Of a DNA stretch of 64,000 nucleotides, positions 45,626 to 56,970 are shown one piece after another. This stretch comes from Corinectria fuckeliana (lineage: Eukaryota; Ascomycota; Sordariomycetes; Hypocreales; Nectriaceae). The notes beneath the pieces were generated by a model that worked only from the letters and a program-made list of their open reading frames with translations, made no database searches and was not told the origin of the DNA. Both the position numbers and the translations under genes were made by a program. The number at the start of each line of letters is the position of its first letter. The first letter of the stretch is position 1. The stretch is from assembly GCA_019137255.1 (NCBI GenBank), contig WPDH01000034.1, positions 124,001 to 188,000 of the forward strand, in the 5' to 3' direction.

Positions 45626-47819
45626 CTTGAGGAGCGGGGCGTTTGGTGGCTTGTCAGGCTGCTATTGGGAGCCTTGTGGTGGAGGTGCGCGACGAGACGA
45701 GGCTGGCAGCTTGGTAGTGGTGGTGAATTTTTGGTGTTGGAGGGACGGGATCGGAAAAACTATTCGGGCTGGGAGCTGTCGAGAGGCGGGCCCGGCTGGT
45801 TGCAGGGTACGTACCTCTCAGCCCTGTAAGCTGCAGGTGGGGTGACCCACAGCCGTGGTAACTTGAGTGCTTGAGTATTCGTATCAATCGCGAAACGAGT
45901 TACGCCGACCGTGCAGATGCGGTAAGCATCGGGTACTTAAACAGAAGCTTCGAGGGAGGCTAGGGGTTCCCTATTGCAGGTGTGATGTGAGCGCTGAAGG
46001 ATTCAAGGAGTCCCCCATTCACTAGTACTTGCTCGATGGTGTTGGGAGCCAGCTGAGCAATGAGACGCTCTATGGGGACACGATATTACCGGCATTCGAG
46101 CATCAACGATGTTCCTGATGTGGCCTGATGCGAATGATGTAGGGAGAGAGATGAACCGCGTATCACGACTCATGGCCTCGCTGCCGATAAAGTGTTAAAT
46201 CTCACCTGCCATCTCTACCACCTAGAAACTATACCTAACAATGCAATGGGGACTACTTAATAAAGAGGCAGGACCCCAAAAAAGCAGTTTCGGAACAATA
46301 TAACTGTTCAGGCTGTAAACAGCACTCGGATGACCTCGTGACAACCCAAGCGGTTGCTGGGCGTTCTTGGTTCTCCCGGCATAAGACACTTTGCTAGTGT
46401 AACACGAAATTTATCGGAACACCATGGTGGCTCATGGCGCTGGGGCGATGGCTAATGCTTATGGCTGAGCGATGTTTCCACTGAGTGAGCTTTGCAGCTG
46501 GCCCTTTCTTCTGGTCAGGTAGAATTTCCTGCCGTTTCTTGGTCGAGAGTAGGTATTCTCAAGCGCATTCAAGTGTGGTGGTGTTCCCCAGTTCCATCCG
46601 TCACAGCACTACGGACGGTCAACATCCAGGGATTGGCTCTTCTCGGTACGCTACCGGCCTATGGATCGTGAATATCAGGTGAGAATACCACCAGGCTTGC
46701 GTGTTGACAGGAACGCCCACGGAATAAGCGTCTACATGAACCGGGCTAACCTTGACCCTTGGTTTATCGGGCGGCGGCGGCGGCGGACCCGGAGGGCACG
46801 GGACATCACTTGCAGAACGACGTGCAGTGGGAGGATGGCGCAGGGAAGCTACTTGAAGAAGGGTGAATCTGTGGTGAATTTTGGTTGAGAGTATTCGGGT
46901 TCGGGATGAATTGACGATTCCTCCGAGCGGAGCTCCACTAGCCGGGTTTGGTGTTTAGGGTAATGGCGTTGCGAGAGCTTGTGCACATAGATGGCTGCAT
47001 TTGTAGATATCCCTTCTCATGTTAAGAATCAGCAATTCCTCAAAATATCAGAAATATTATTCATACACGGTTGACTTATAGACATTCCAAGTCTATGGCC
47101 AGAGTTCGTCGGGTTAATGCCCATTCATTATACGAAGGTTACTGCTGGTTCGGGCCAAGATGCCGACAAACCTCCGAGCCACTTCCAGTGGGGTTTCTCT
47201 CACAACGACGAACTGTCTCCCCACCGGAACCGGCCCCTGGCCGACGCTGTAGCGACCTTAACTACCTACGGTAGGTAAACCCCCCGGAGATGTCCATGAT
47301 GGGAATGGGGGAGGTTTGCTAGCAGCGGAGAAATGAAGACCAGGATCACAGCAGGCAGGAAATCCGGAGCAGCAGCACTTTCATTAGAACCCACCCGTTT
47401 TCTGGCAGTGTTTTATTACCTACTCCTCCCCTTTTTTCCCCAGCTGCGTAGGTGAGGTACATATTTCTCTCCCTCTTCTCACCTTACCACCACCCACCCC
47501 TCGGCCTCTTTCCGAGTCTCCGTCACCTGCACCGAAACCCGGCGTCCCGGAGTCGGAAGACGCCCGTAACATCCCTCTCGGAGCTCCTGTCACTCGGCGT
47601 CACTGCCCGTGCGTACCTGCCGCGTTCCGCAAGAGGGAGCTGTTCAAGCTGGCGTCGCTGCAACGGGTGGTATTTTCGGGGGTTGGAGTTGGAGTGGGTG
47701 CATCACCACCACCACCACTCGCTGGTGTGGTGGCAGCAGCAGTCAGGGCCACAGTTCGCAGCGCCAGACAGGCGCACCACCATCACAGGCACACCTCGTC
47801 GCTCCTGCATAGATCGGCA
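45626..47819. other. 2.2-kb divergent intergenic region
   Basis: It lies between the starts of SmF (-) and the aminotransferase gene (+). No gene is supported. Local low-complexity spots include a CGG run near 46770 and CAC/ACC repeats at about 47700-47725. The latter probably lie in the leader of the aminotransferase transcript. Confidence 0.5.
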
Positions 47820-49372
47820 ATGGAGCCCCGCAGGCCGGACCTCTCCGCCGACAGCCCCTCCTCCGCCTCCTCTTCAGCTTCGGCCGCCGCGTCGGCCGGG
47901 AGGATATCCCTGGTGTCGAGACACTTGATGCAGGCTTCATCTCCTTCCTCATCTTCCTCTTCTTCAACTCAAACCTCTCCTTTTCCCCAGCAACAGCGCC
48001 GATACTCTACATCCTCCACCATGTCGTCCCAACCCCCACATGCCACTCTGCTCATTCCTGGGCCCATCGAGTTTGACGATGCCGTCCTTCAGTCCATGAG
48101 CCACTACAGGTAAACCCTCCATTATACGTCGATTATCCCGGAAATAGCAAAAATGCTAACCGTTAGCCCTCTTTGCGCAGTGAGAGCCATGTCGGCCCTG
48201 CCTTTGTCAACACCTTCGGCGAGACCCTTTCCATGGTTCGCAAGCTGTTCCAATCGACCGATTCCGCCGCTCAGCCCTACGTCATCTCCGGTTCCGGCAC
48301 GCTGGGCTGGGACATTGTCGCCTCTAACCTCCTCGAGGCCGGCGAGGACGCCCTCGTGCTTAGCACCGGCTACTTCGGTGATGCCTTCGCCGACTGCCTG
48401 CGAACCTACGGCGCGAACGTGACCAAGATCGACGGCGAGGTCGGCGGCCGGCCCCAGCTGCCCGAGATCGAGAAGGCCTTGTCGGAGAAGAAGTACAAGG
48501 TTCTTACCGTCACCCACGTCGACACTTCGACTGGCGTTCTTAGCGAGCTCAAGGACCTGACTGCGCTTGTTCGCCGAGTGTCCCCCGAGACTCTCGTCGT
48601 CGTTGATGGTGTCTGCAGTGTCGCGTGCGAGGAGATTGCCTTTGACGCCTGGGGTCTTGACGCTGTTGTGACGGCCAGCCAGAAGGCCATCGGCTGCCCG
48701 GCCGGTCTGTCCATCTCCTTCTTTAGCGGGCGCGCCATGGACGCTTTCAAGAACCGCAAGACTCCTCCCACTTCGTACTTTGCCTCCATGAAGAACTGGA
48801 CCCCTAGTGAGCCTCGCCCCTTGGAACGCCCCTAATGGAGCTTGCCACCGTTGCTAACGCATAACCAGTTATGCAAAACTACGAGAACAAGAAGCCCTCG
48901 TACTTTGCCACGCCTTCGCCCCAGCTCATCCACGCTCTGCACACGGCACTGACCCAGATCTTGTCGAAGCCCCTCGCCGACCAATTCAAGAAGCATATCG
49001 AGGTGTCGAATAAGGTTAAGAAGGCCGTGACCGACCTGGGTCTCAAGGTGGTGGCCTCCAAGACCGAGGACCAGGCGCACGCCATGACGGCAATCTACCT
49101 GCCCGAGACCATACAGATCGCCGACGTCCTGCCCAAGCTGGCCGGCAAGGGCGTGGTGTTTGCGGGCGGTATCCACAAGGCGATTGCGACGCGGTATATC
49201 CGATTTGGACACATGGGTGTCAGCGCGGTAAGTCTGTTTTGGTGTTTTGGTATTTCGAACAGAGGCGGTTGCTAATATGTGAGGTGAATAGTTGGACTCA
49301 AACCGAAAGGATATTGACAAGGCTCTGGATGCTCTGCGGGAGTCATTGTCTGAGGCTGGGTACAAGGTATAG
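47820..49372 (+). CDS. agx1: Alanine-glyoxylate (serine-pyruvate) aminotransferase with mitochondrial-type N-terminal extension
   Basis: The exons are 47820-48109, 48181-48806, 48869-49227 and 49292-49372. The introns are 71, 62 and 64 bp. From the first ATG the protein has 451 residues; from the internal ATG at 48021 it has 384, the usual length of yeast Agx1. The 67-residue extension (MEPRRPDLSADS at the start, QQQRRYSTSSTMSSQ at the junction) is rich in Ser, Arg and Ala, lacks an early acidic run, and looks like a mitochondrial presequence. The body is a PLP fold-type I class V aminotransferase: LLIPGPIEF, SGSGTLGW, VTHVDTSTG, VVDGVCSVA and the Schiff-base lysine in TASQKAIG (Lys265 long form, Lys198 short form). 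It moves the amino group of alanine to glyoxylate, making glycine and pyruvate and detoxifying glyoxylate. No SKL-type peroxisomal signal is present (ends GYKV). Confidence 0.93.
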
Positions 49373-50596
49373 ACGACGAGCGTTTGAAAGAGAAGAATTT
49401 AGTGGTTATCGGAAGATAAAATGCCAGAAACAATTGGATAGACCTGGCTGATCTGGTTGAAGAATGTGGATATGTGACTTGTGTGCATGTCTCATGATTG
49501 ACAGTTGCTGAGTTGGTGTACCGCCATGCTGAGTGGCACGAGCTGCTGCCTACTACTAGTGAGATAGGCTCTATGGCAATGAATCCGTCACCAGAACATC
49601 CAAGGTGCTTTACCAATATTCAAGAATCTGCTTGTTGGTGGCGTCGACCTTGAATTGAAGGCCTGAGTTGCTCTGCTCGGATATACAGAGGCTGAAAGGC
49701 AATACGGACCACTCCGTACGGACTTAGAGATGAGCTCTGCGATCGATCGAGGTGGGGTTGGGACCTGTCGGACAACAACGCAGAAGGCTGGGAGTGAAGG
49801 AGGTGGGATTTCTCATCACATGTACCCGATACTTGGGCTACAGCGTCATGATTGCTGGGCCGTGCTGCTGGCTACCTCGTACGGCGGTGTAAAACGCGGT
49901 GTCGGGTCGCCGGGTTAAAAGTCGCCGGTGCACGGCGGCGTAGGTTCGCAGGTCCCCAGTACTTGTGACGAGAAAAATGCCCCTCCCCGGGCCCCGCTGA
50001 CAAAAACAATCGCATCCCCTCCCCTCCCCGCAGCTGCCAGTTGGTGGTGGGTGTGTTCCAGTTGCTAGTCCACCTACGAAGTAGTCGTTCACGGTGACGG
50101 CCACTGTGACGACCACTGTGGGAGCCCGGGCGTGGTGTTGGTTGTTAGGTACCTGGTGGCGGGTGCCTCTGAGCGGGGGCTGCATCCCCTCCACTAAATC
50201 CGGCCAGCTAAAGTGCACTGGGTGCTCTACCTTACCATTGGATATCTCCCCACCTCTCTTGGAACCTCTCTTCTCACCACGCCTCACCGACGTCGTCCAC
50301 CCTCTCTTTCTTCCTCCTCCTGCCTCTCCCGCGTCGCCTGGCTCGCATCCTCCTTTCGGATTCTTCACGACCACACTCGCAGAACTGCAACCGACCTCTC
50401 TTCCTCTTGCCCGCCCCCTCTTCGTTTTTTCTTCTCAGTTGGTTAGACTGCGCTGCTGTGTCGTCAAGTCCCTCGGCTGTCGCTTTCTTCCCTGCCTGGC
50501 TGGGGCTCTCTTTTGCTACAAACTCCCCCGCCTTGCCCGCCACCTCAACCCGCCCCAACTTCCTCGCAACGCTCCCTCGTGAGCCCGCTGTCCAGC
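49373..50596. other. Intergenic region with the CRM1 promoter
   Basis: No gene is supported. The 350 bases before the CRM1 start are strongly pyrimidine-rich (CT-rich), typical of a highly expressed fungal housekeeping gene leader. Confidence 0.5.
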
Positions 50597-53500
50597 ATGG
50601 CCATCTCTATTGACGAGCTGGACATTTTGGTCCGCTCCTTCTACGAGGGGCGCGGAGAGCAGGTATGTCCTCAGTTGCCCGCACGCTGCTCTCGATTTTT
50701 CAGCCTGCCCCCCCGCGCGCGCCGGAGCATGCATACGACTCAAAGAGCTGACCCGTCGGCGCCGTAGCAAAAAACCGCCCAAGCAGCTCTCAACCAGGTA
50801 CGAGGAACCCCCCATGAACCCGAGGCTCCAAGGCACGACCGCCGCTGACTTTGCCTGCAGTTCAAGGAAGACCCCGATGCCTGGCTCATGGTCGACAAGA
50901 TCCTCTCCGACGCGCAATATCCCCAGACCAAGTGTGCGTCTCTCCCCGTCTCCTTCACTCAGCCTGCCCACTGGACCAAATCACACGATCAAACAAGGGA
51001 ATGGCTGACAATGTCCGACAGACTTGGGTCTGCAGGTTCTGGATAATGTTATCATGACGCGGTGGAAGGTCCTCCCTCGGGATCAGTGCCAGGGTTCGTC
51101 TCCTCCGCCGTTTCCAAGGTCTGCTGGTTTATGCTGATTGTGCTGTTTCTAGGAATCCGAAACTTCATCGTCCAGTTCATCATTCAGTGCTCGAGCACCG
51201 AGGAGTCGTTGCGCCAACAAAAGACTCTGCTCAACAAGCTTAACCTCGTCCTCATCTCCGTCCTCAAGCAGGAGTGGCCGCACAATTGGCCGACCTTCAT
51301 CAACGAGATCATCTCCTCCTGCCACTCAAACCTATCCATCTGCGAGAACAACATGATTATTCTGCGCTTGCTCTCCGAGGAGGTCTTTGACTACTCCGCC
51401 GAGCAGATGACCTCCACCAAGACCCGCAACCTCAAGCAGACCATGTGCGCCGAGTTCTCTCAGATCTTCAACCTCTGCCAGGAGGTTCTCAACACCGCCG
51501 ATCAGCCCAGTCTCGTCAAGGCCACCCTCGAGACCCTCCTTCGCTTCTGCAACTGGATCCCTCTGGGCTACATTTTCGAGACTCCCCTCATCGAGACTCT
51601 GCGAACTCGCTTCCTCCCTACCCCCGAGTTCCGAAATATCACGATGCAGTGTCTTACTGAGATTGGCGGCTTGCAGACCGGTGGCCCTGGACAGCCTAAC
51701 TCGTATGACGAGCAGCTGGTCAAGATGTTTACCGAGGTTCTCAGCACAATCGCCAACATTATTCCGGTCACCCTGGACCTGAAGTCGACATACCCCTCCA
51801 GCAACTCGAGAGACCAGGAATTCATTCAGAACTTGGCCTTGTTTCTTTGCAACTTCTTTGGGATGCACTTAAACGTATGTCATGCCCGTCTCTGAACTGC
51901 GTGACATCTGGAGCACTAACTCGAGTAACAGCTCATCGAGAACCTCCCAAACCGCGACTACCTCATTCACGGACACTACTACCTCATCAGGATATCTCAG
52001 ATCGACGACCGCGAAATTTTCAAGATTTGCCTGGACTATTGGCTGAAGCTGGTTCAGGAGCTCTACGAGGAGATGCAACAGCTGCCGATCACCGACGTCA
52101 ACCCTCTCATGGCCGTCAGTGGAGGCGTGTCGGGCAGCGGTGCTCCCAATCCGTCCCTTCTCATGAACTACCCTCTACGAAAACACAAGTACAACGAGGT
52201 CCTTTCCAACCTGCGGGTTGTCATGATCGAGAAGATGGTCCGTCCTGAGGAGGTGCTGATTGTCGAGAATGACGAGGGCGAAATCGTACGGGAATTCGTC
52301 AAAGAAAGCGACACTGTGCAACTTTACAAAACGATTCGAGAGTGCTTGGTCTACTTGACTCATTTAGACGTGGTCGATACCGAGAACATCATGACCGAGA
52401 AGCTGGCCCGACAGGTCGATGGATCCGAGTGGTCTTGGCACAACTGCAACGTCCTTTGTTGGGCCATCGGCTCCATTTCCCTAGCCATGAATGAGGAAAC
52501 GGAGAAGAGGTTCCTTGTCACCGTCATCAAGGACCTCCTCGGATTAACAGAGATGAAGCGTGGAAAGGACAACAAGGCTGTCGTCGCCAGTAACATCATG
52601 TACATTGTCGGCCAGTACCCCCGCTTTCTCAAAGCACACTGGAAGTTCCTTAAGACGGTTGTCAACAAGTTGTTTGAGTTCATGCATGAATCTCACGAGG
52701 GTGTGCAGGACATGGCTTGCGACACCTTCATCAAGATCGCCCGACAGTGCAGACGACACTTTGTTGCGCTCCAGCCTAGTGAGCAGGAGCCATTCATTGA
52801 GGAGATTGTTAGGAACATGGGTAAGATTACGTGCGACTTGACTCCTCAACAGGTCCACACCTTTTACGAGGCCTGCGGATACATGGTTGCGGCCCAGGGC
52901 AACAAGCACCAGCAGGAAAGGTTACTTGCCGACCTCATGGCGATCCCCAACGCCGCCTGGGACGAGATCATCAAGCAAGCCACTATGAACCCTTCCATCC
53001 TGCAGGACTCGGAGACGATCAAGGTCATTGGCAACATTATGAAGACCAACGTATCGGCTTGCTCGTCTGTGGGATCCTACTTCTACCCTCAGATCGGACG
53101 CATCTACCACGACATGCTGCAGATGTACAATGCCACGAGCACTCTCATCTCAGATGCCGTCGCCCGAGATGGTGAACTGGCCACCAAGATGCCCAAGGTC
53201 CGAGGTCTCCGGACCATCAAGAAGGAGATTCTGAAGCTCATCGAGGTCTACGTCGACAAGGCGGAGGATCTTCAGGCTGTCCGCGCCCAGATGGTTCCTC
53301 CCCTTTTGGACTCGGTCCTTGTTGACTACAACCGCAACGTACCCGGAGCCCGAGATGCCGAGGTCCTCAAGGCCTGCTCTACCATCATTACCAAGCTCTC
53401 TGTAAGGATTCTCCAAACCCTAGAAACGTCGAGCACTCCATCGTATGTTACTAACTATCAACTAGGCTTTGATGGAGGACCAGGTCCCTACTATTATGCA

Positions 53501-54381
53501 GAATGTGTTTGAGTGCACTTTGGAGATGATCAACAAAGACTTCTCCGAGTTCCCCGAACACCGAGTCGAGTTCTTCAACCTCCTGAGGGCCATCAACTTG
53601 CACTGCTTCCCTGGTATGTGAAGTCAACGATTCAATGATTTTGCAGATGCTAACTAGAGGCAAAAGCCCTTCTCAAGTTGGATAACAACCAGTTCAAGTT
53701 TGTCATTGACTCATGCTCATGGGCATTCAAGCATGACAACCGAGACGTCGAGGCCGCCGGTTTGAACATGTGCTTGGAGTTGGTGAACAACATTGCGGAA
53801 AAGACCGATATCCAGACGGCCAACGCCTTTTTCCAGCGATTCTTCATTACTATCCTGCAGGATGTATTCTTCGTGGTGACCGACAATGACCATAAGGCCG
53901 GTTTTAAGACGCAGTCTATGCTCCTCATGAAGCTCTTCTACTTCATTCACCCTGCCGATGGTTCACAGCCCAAGATCCAGGGTCCCATCTTCACCCCTGA
54001 ACAGGCACAGGCCGGCACCAACAACCGGGAATTTCTGGCTAATTTTGTGGCTAACCTCCTGCAAAATGCCTTCCCCAACCTGCAAGCGTACGTGATCAAA
54101 GACCCCTCGAGAATGAGGATGAGTGCTAACATGAGACTCTTAGTTCCCAAATCACCACATTTGTGGAGGGTCTGTTCACGCTCAACACCCAATACGACAA
54201 GTTCCGCCTCAACATGCGTGACTTCCTCGTGTCTCTGAAGGAATTCGCCGGCGACAACGCTGAGCTGTTCATTGTCGAGAAGGAGCAGCAAGAACAAAAT
54301 GCGAAGAACGCGGACATGGAGCGTCGACAAAAGGTCGGCGGTCTGCTGAAACCTTCAGAGCTGGAGGATGAGGAGCTCTGA
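50597..54381 (+). CDS. crm1: Exportin-1 (CRM1), nuclear export receptor
   Basis: The exons are 50597-50662, 50768-50797, 50861-50933, 51022-51093, 51153-51874, 51932-53401, 53466-53613, 53667-54087 and 54144-54381, giving 1079 residues, the family length. The four exons before the first long one are tiny (66, 30, 73 and 72 bp). The protein starts MAISIDELDILVRSFYEG. It contains the importin-beta N-terminal domain, YLGLQVLDNVIMTRWK, the CRM1 signature QEWPHNWPTFINEII, the acidic loop (VENDEGEIVREF), the NES-groove helices and a C-terminal helix ending KPSELEDEEL. CRM1 with Ran-GTP exports leucine-rich NES cargoes, snRNAs and ribosomal subunits through the nuclear pore. The residue matching human Cys528 (target of leptomycin B) lies in DLLGLTEMKRGKDNK and is Thr527, as in budding yeast. 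Confidence 0.97.
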
Positions 54382-55242
54382 CTGAACGAAGAGTTTCGTG
54401 ATGAGTTCGCGCCTCGACGGGATGTTGAAAGCTCGTCTGCCGCGGCTACTGACTCGATCGGCGACGGCTGGGAGTTTTACGATCTATAAGCGTCACTCTC
54501 CCATGTAGCTGTCCAGGCTGCTCGAATCCCTCATCGCTGGACAGCTTTGTCTCCGAAGTCCGGATCCTCCTGCCTCGATCGATTTCCTTCTTGTAGTGAT
54601 ACCAAACCCCATAGAAGAGTCCTCGCCGCTCATCCCCGGGGTGCGTCTCCTTTTCCCATTTTCAGGGCCGGCCTGCCCAGCATGGTCCCCGCTCGGTCTC
54701 TCCTGCGCAAATCACCGTTGAGCTGGCCGGGCCGACCCAGGTGACCCTCATGAGCAGGAGAGGGACAGTATTGGTTTGATGGACGGATTTTTATGAATAA
54801 ACCAAGAAAGAGAGAGTACGATATATGTTTACAACAGCCAAAAACAAAAAATCTTGGTGACGAGGACGACGGTGGCAGGCTGGAGCGAGCACAACGGGGA
54901 TTCGATGTATGACGGGACGGCACGTGGATAGCTTGCTAGCTGGATGAAGGGATGATCGGATAGGTGAAGCGCGGAGGTTAAAGATCTTTATGTAGGCGTC
55001 TCCAGACAATAAGAGACATGAGTTAAGAGCAGCGAAGAATCCAGATAGTACTTTGAAAAGGTCTCAGTGAGGTATGACATTGTGATGGCGTTGTGCTCTA
55101 TAGACGCTGCGGTAGGGGTACCGTAAGACGTCCAAGCACATCGACTAGGTCGTTTTCTCGACCACGACTTGGCTTGAGTGCCCCTCATATCCTATCCCAT
55201 TTTTTAACGGTTTAGAGCCCCTGACCTTCCGACTGCTACCGT
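54382..55242. other. 3' region of crm1
   Basis: It should contain the 3' end of the crm1 transcript. I see no gene or RNA. Confidence 0.5.
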
Positions 55243-55728
55243 TTACCTGAGTTCAGCACACTCGACACCAAGACATCGGAATCTAAAGCGTTGTTGACGT
55301 TGACGATGAAGGAACGGAAAGCGGGCAGAAGCCTCGGGAACTGGTACTGCTCTCGGCAGGGCTCCGGCACGGACTGTTAACACTAGTAGCAGCCGGGGTT
55401 GTAGCTGACGCTTGAGCTGAAGCTTGGATGGGAGCCGGAATCGACACCAGGGTCGGGACGGAGTTGGAGGCAGAGTGCGGAGCATGTGCGCTCACTGACG
55501 ACACAGTTGGGGCAAGAGGGGAGAGTTTCGTCACACTTGTTAGACACACTCCAAGCAGCCGCTGTGCGACTTGCGATGTGCGCGCCGAAGCTTGGCGGTA
55601 TTCGCGGCACTGGAGCCGGGACGGACACCGGGACCGGGGCCGGGCCCGAAGGACGCGGGGACATGGCAGGGATTGTGGACCTCGGGCGTTCGGGCATGCT
55701 GTGCCCTTTCTAACGGAAGGGTGTCCAT
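55243..55728 (-). pseudogene. Broken Zn2Cys6 transcription factor (N-terminal remnant)
   Basis: A minus-strand frame from 55728 contains LRRAHRKSHSGCLECV and ends at a TAA. The following bases, in another frame, read KCDETLPSCPNCVVSERTCS. Together these are the two halves of a fungal binuclear zinc cluster of the HRKS-x-x-GCLEC type (Upc2-like C6 factors). Between the second and third Cys codons there are 10 bases instead of the 18 needed for the fixed CxxCx6C spacing, so 8 bases are missing and the frame is lost. A Ser/Thr/Pro-rich linker continues in shifted frames to about 55243. No middle-homology regulatory domain is found downstream. I conclude it is a truncated relic. Confidence 0.6.
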
Positions 55729-56970
55729 AGGCTGGGGATTTATCTATAGGTAGGTACTTTATGCCTGCTGCTAATTGGTTGCGTCGTATACGAGCTCAGT
55801 AGCTCGGCAAGATGCCGTAACTGTTGGGTGCCCCTGTTCTGCCCTATCCATAATTAGCTACTATGATGAATCCTTGGTAATCCATTCTTGTTTCTCCAAT
55901 TAGTATGAGATGTGCTATTCGAGCTGTAAACTCACACTTCGTACGATATCATTCGCTTTATGATAGTCCTGGTTCCTTAATGCTTCTAACACCCTGATGG
56001 CCTGACTGCTCTATTATTATTAACAGCAAGACTGTCTGAGGGGAGAAGATAAGAGTGAAGGCCCAAATAAACATGTAGTATGTGATGTACAGCCCGAATA
56101 GCACAACCTACTGAACGAATATCCCAGGTACTTTGTCTTTGTAACTTTCCTCATTCACGTTTTTCGTAACTGACTTTACACCATCCGCTAATACATGTCA
56201 CAAGCACGTTGACACGTGCCTATTCAGGCTGTAAGCGCTGGTTCCTCGATACCCTGATGTCCTGGTTCTCCGCCGAACCCAATATTTCCCTGGCACGATT
56301 GCCTTGGTAACTTTCCTCATTTCTCGTAACTGACTTTTTGCGGCATCCGTACATGCACGCCATAGGCATGCTTTCAGTTTGCCAAGGGACGTGTTCGATA
56401 GTAGAGTTCTCGTCGGGAAGATACAAGGGGAGAGGGTTCTTTGATGGGTGAAATAATTACCGAGGAAACGTGGCTGTATCTACTGCAGGAAGCGTCTGCC
56501 TTGCAAATTGGTTGGGAACCTACAATGGCCAGTTATGACAATACGTGCATGAAAACCTGGGAGTGCCGGTCAAACAATAGTTCTTCAGTAATATTGCGTT
56601 CCTCTAATTTTGTTAATGGCTTGGATAACACGTAGCCACATAGTCCCAAAAGTCGGCCGGGAATGGGAACAGTAGATAATTTCTTAGGCAGCCAGCCACA
56701 TGGCTGTGAATCAGAGTCATTTGACGGCCCGTCGACACAGTGCTGAAAGTCGACTCAAGACCGCCACCCGACCTGAACAAACCTCCACCTGTCGCCAGCT
56801 GTCAACCTTGAACGTTTTCGCACTTTCCTTCTCCAGACATAAGGACTCCTTCCCCTCCGCAGACTTCTCTTCTACTTCGTCACTCCTCTACCTCTCAACC
56901 CACTACTTCGTCGGTCCTCCATCTCTCAACCCATTACTTCGTCACTTCTACACCTCTCATCCCAAGCACC
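55729..56970. other. Intergenic region upstream of the trypsin-fold gene
   Basis: No gene is supported. An imperfect duplication is present: GTAACTTTCCTCATT followed by CGTAACTGACTTT occurs at 56141 and again at 56307, offset 166 bp. The leader just before the next ATG holds three copies of TACTTCGTC about 31 bp apart (56872, 56904 and 56935). Confidence 0.5.
56871..56943 (+). repeat. Threefold 31-bp leader repeat
   Basis: CTCTCAACCCACTACTTCGTC-like units follow each other directly upstream of the trypsin-fold gene, ending 28 bp before its ATG. They probably lie in the 5' untranslated region. Confidence 0.6.
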
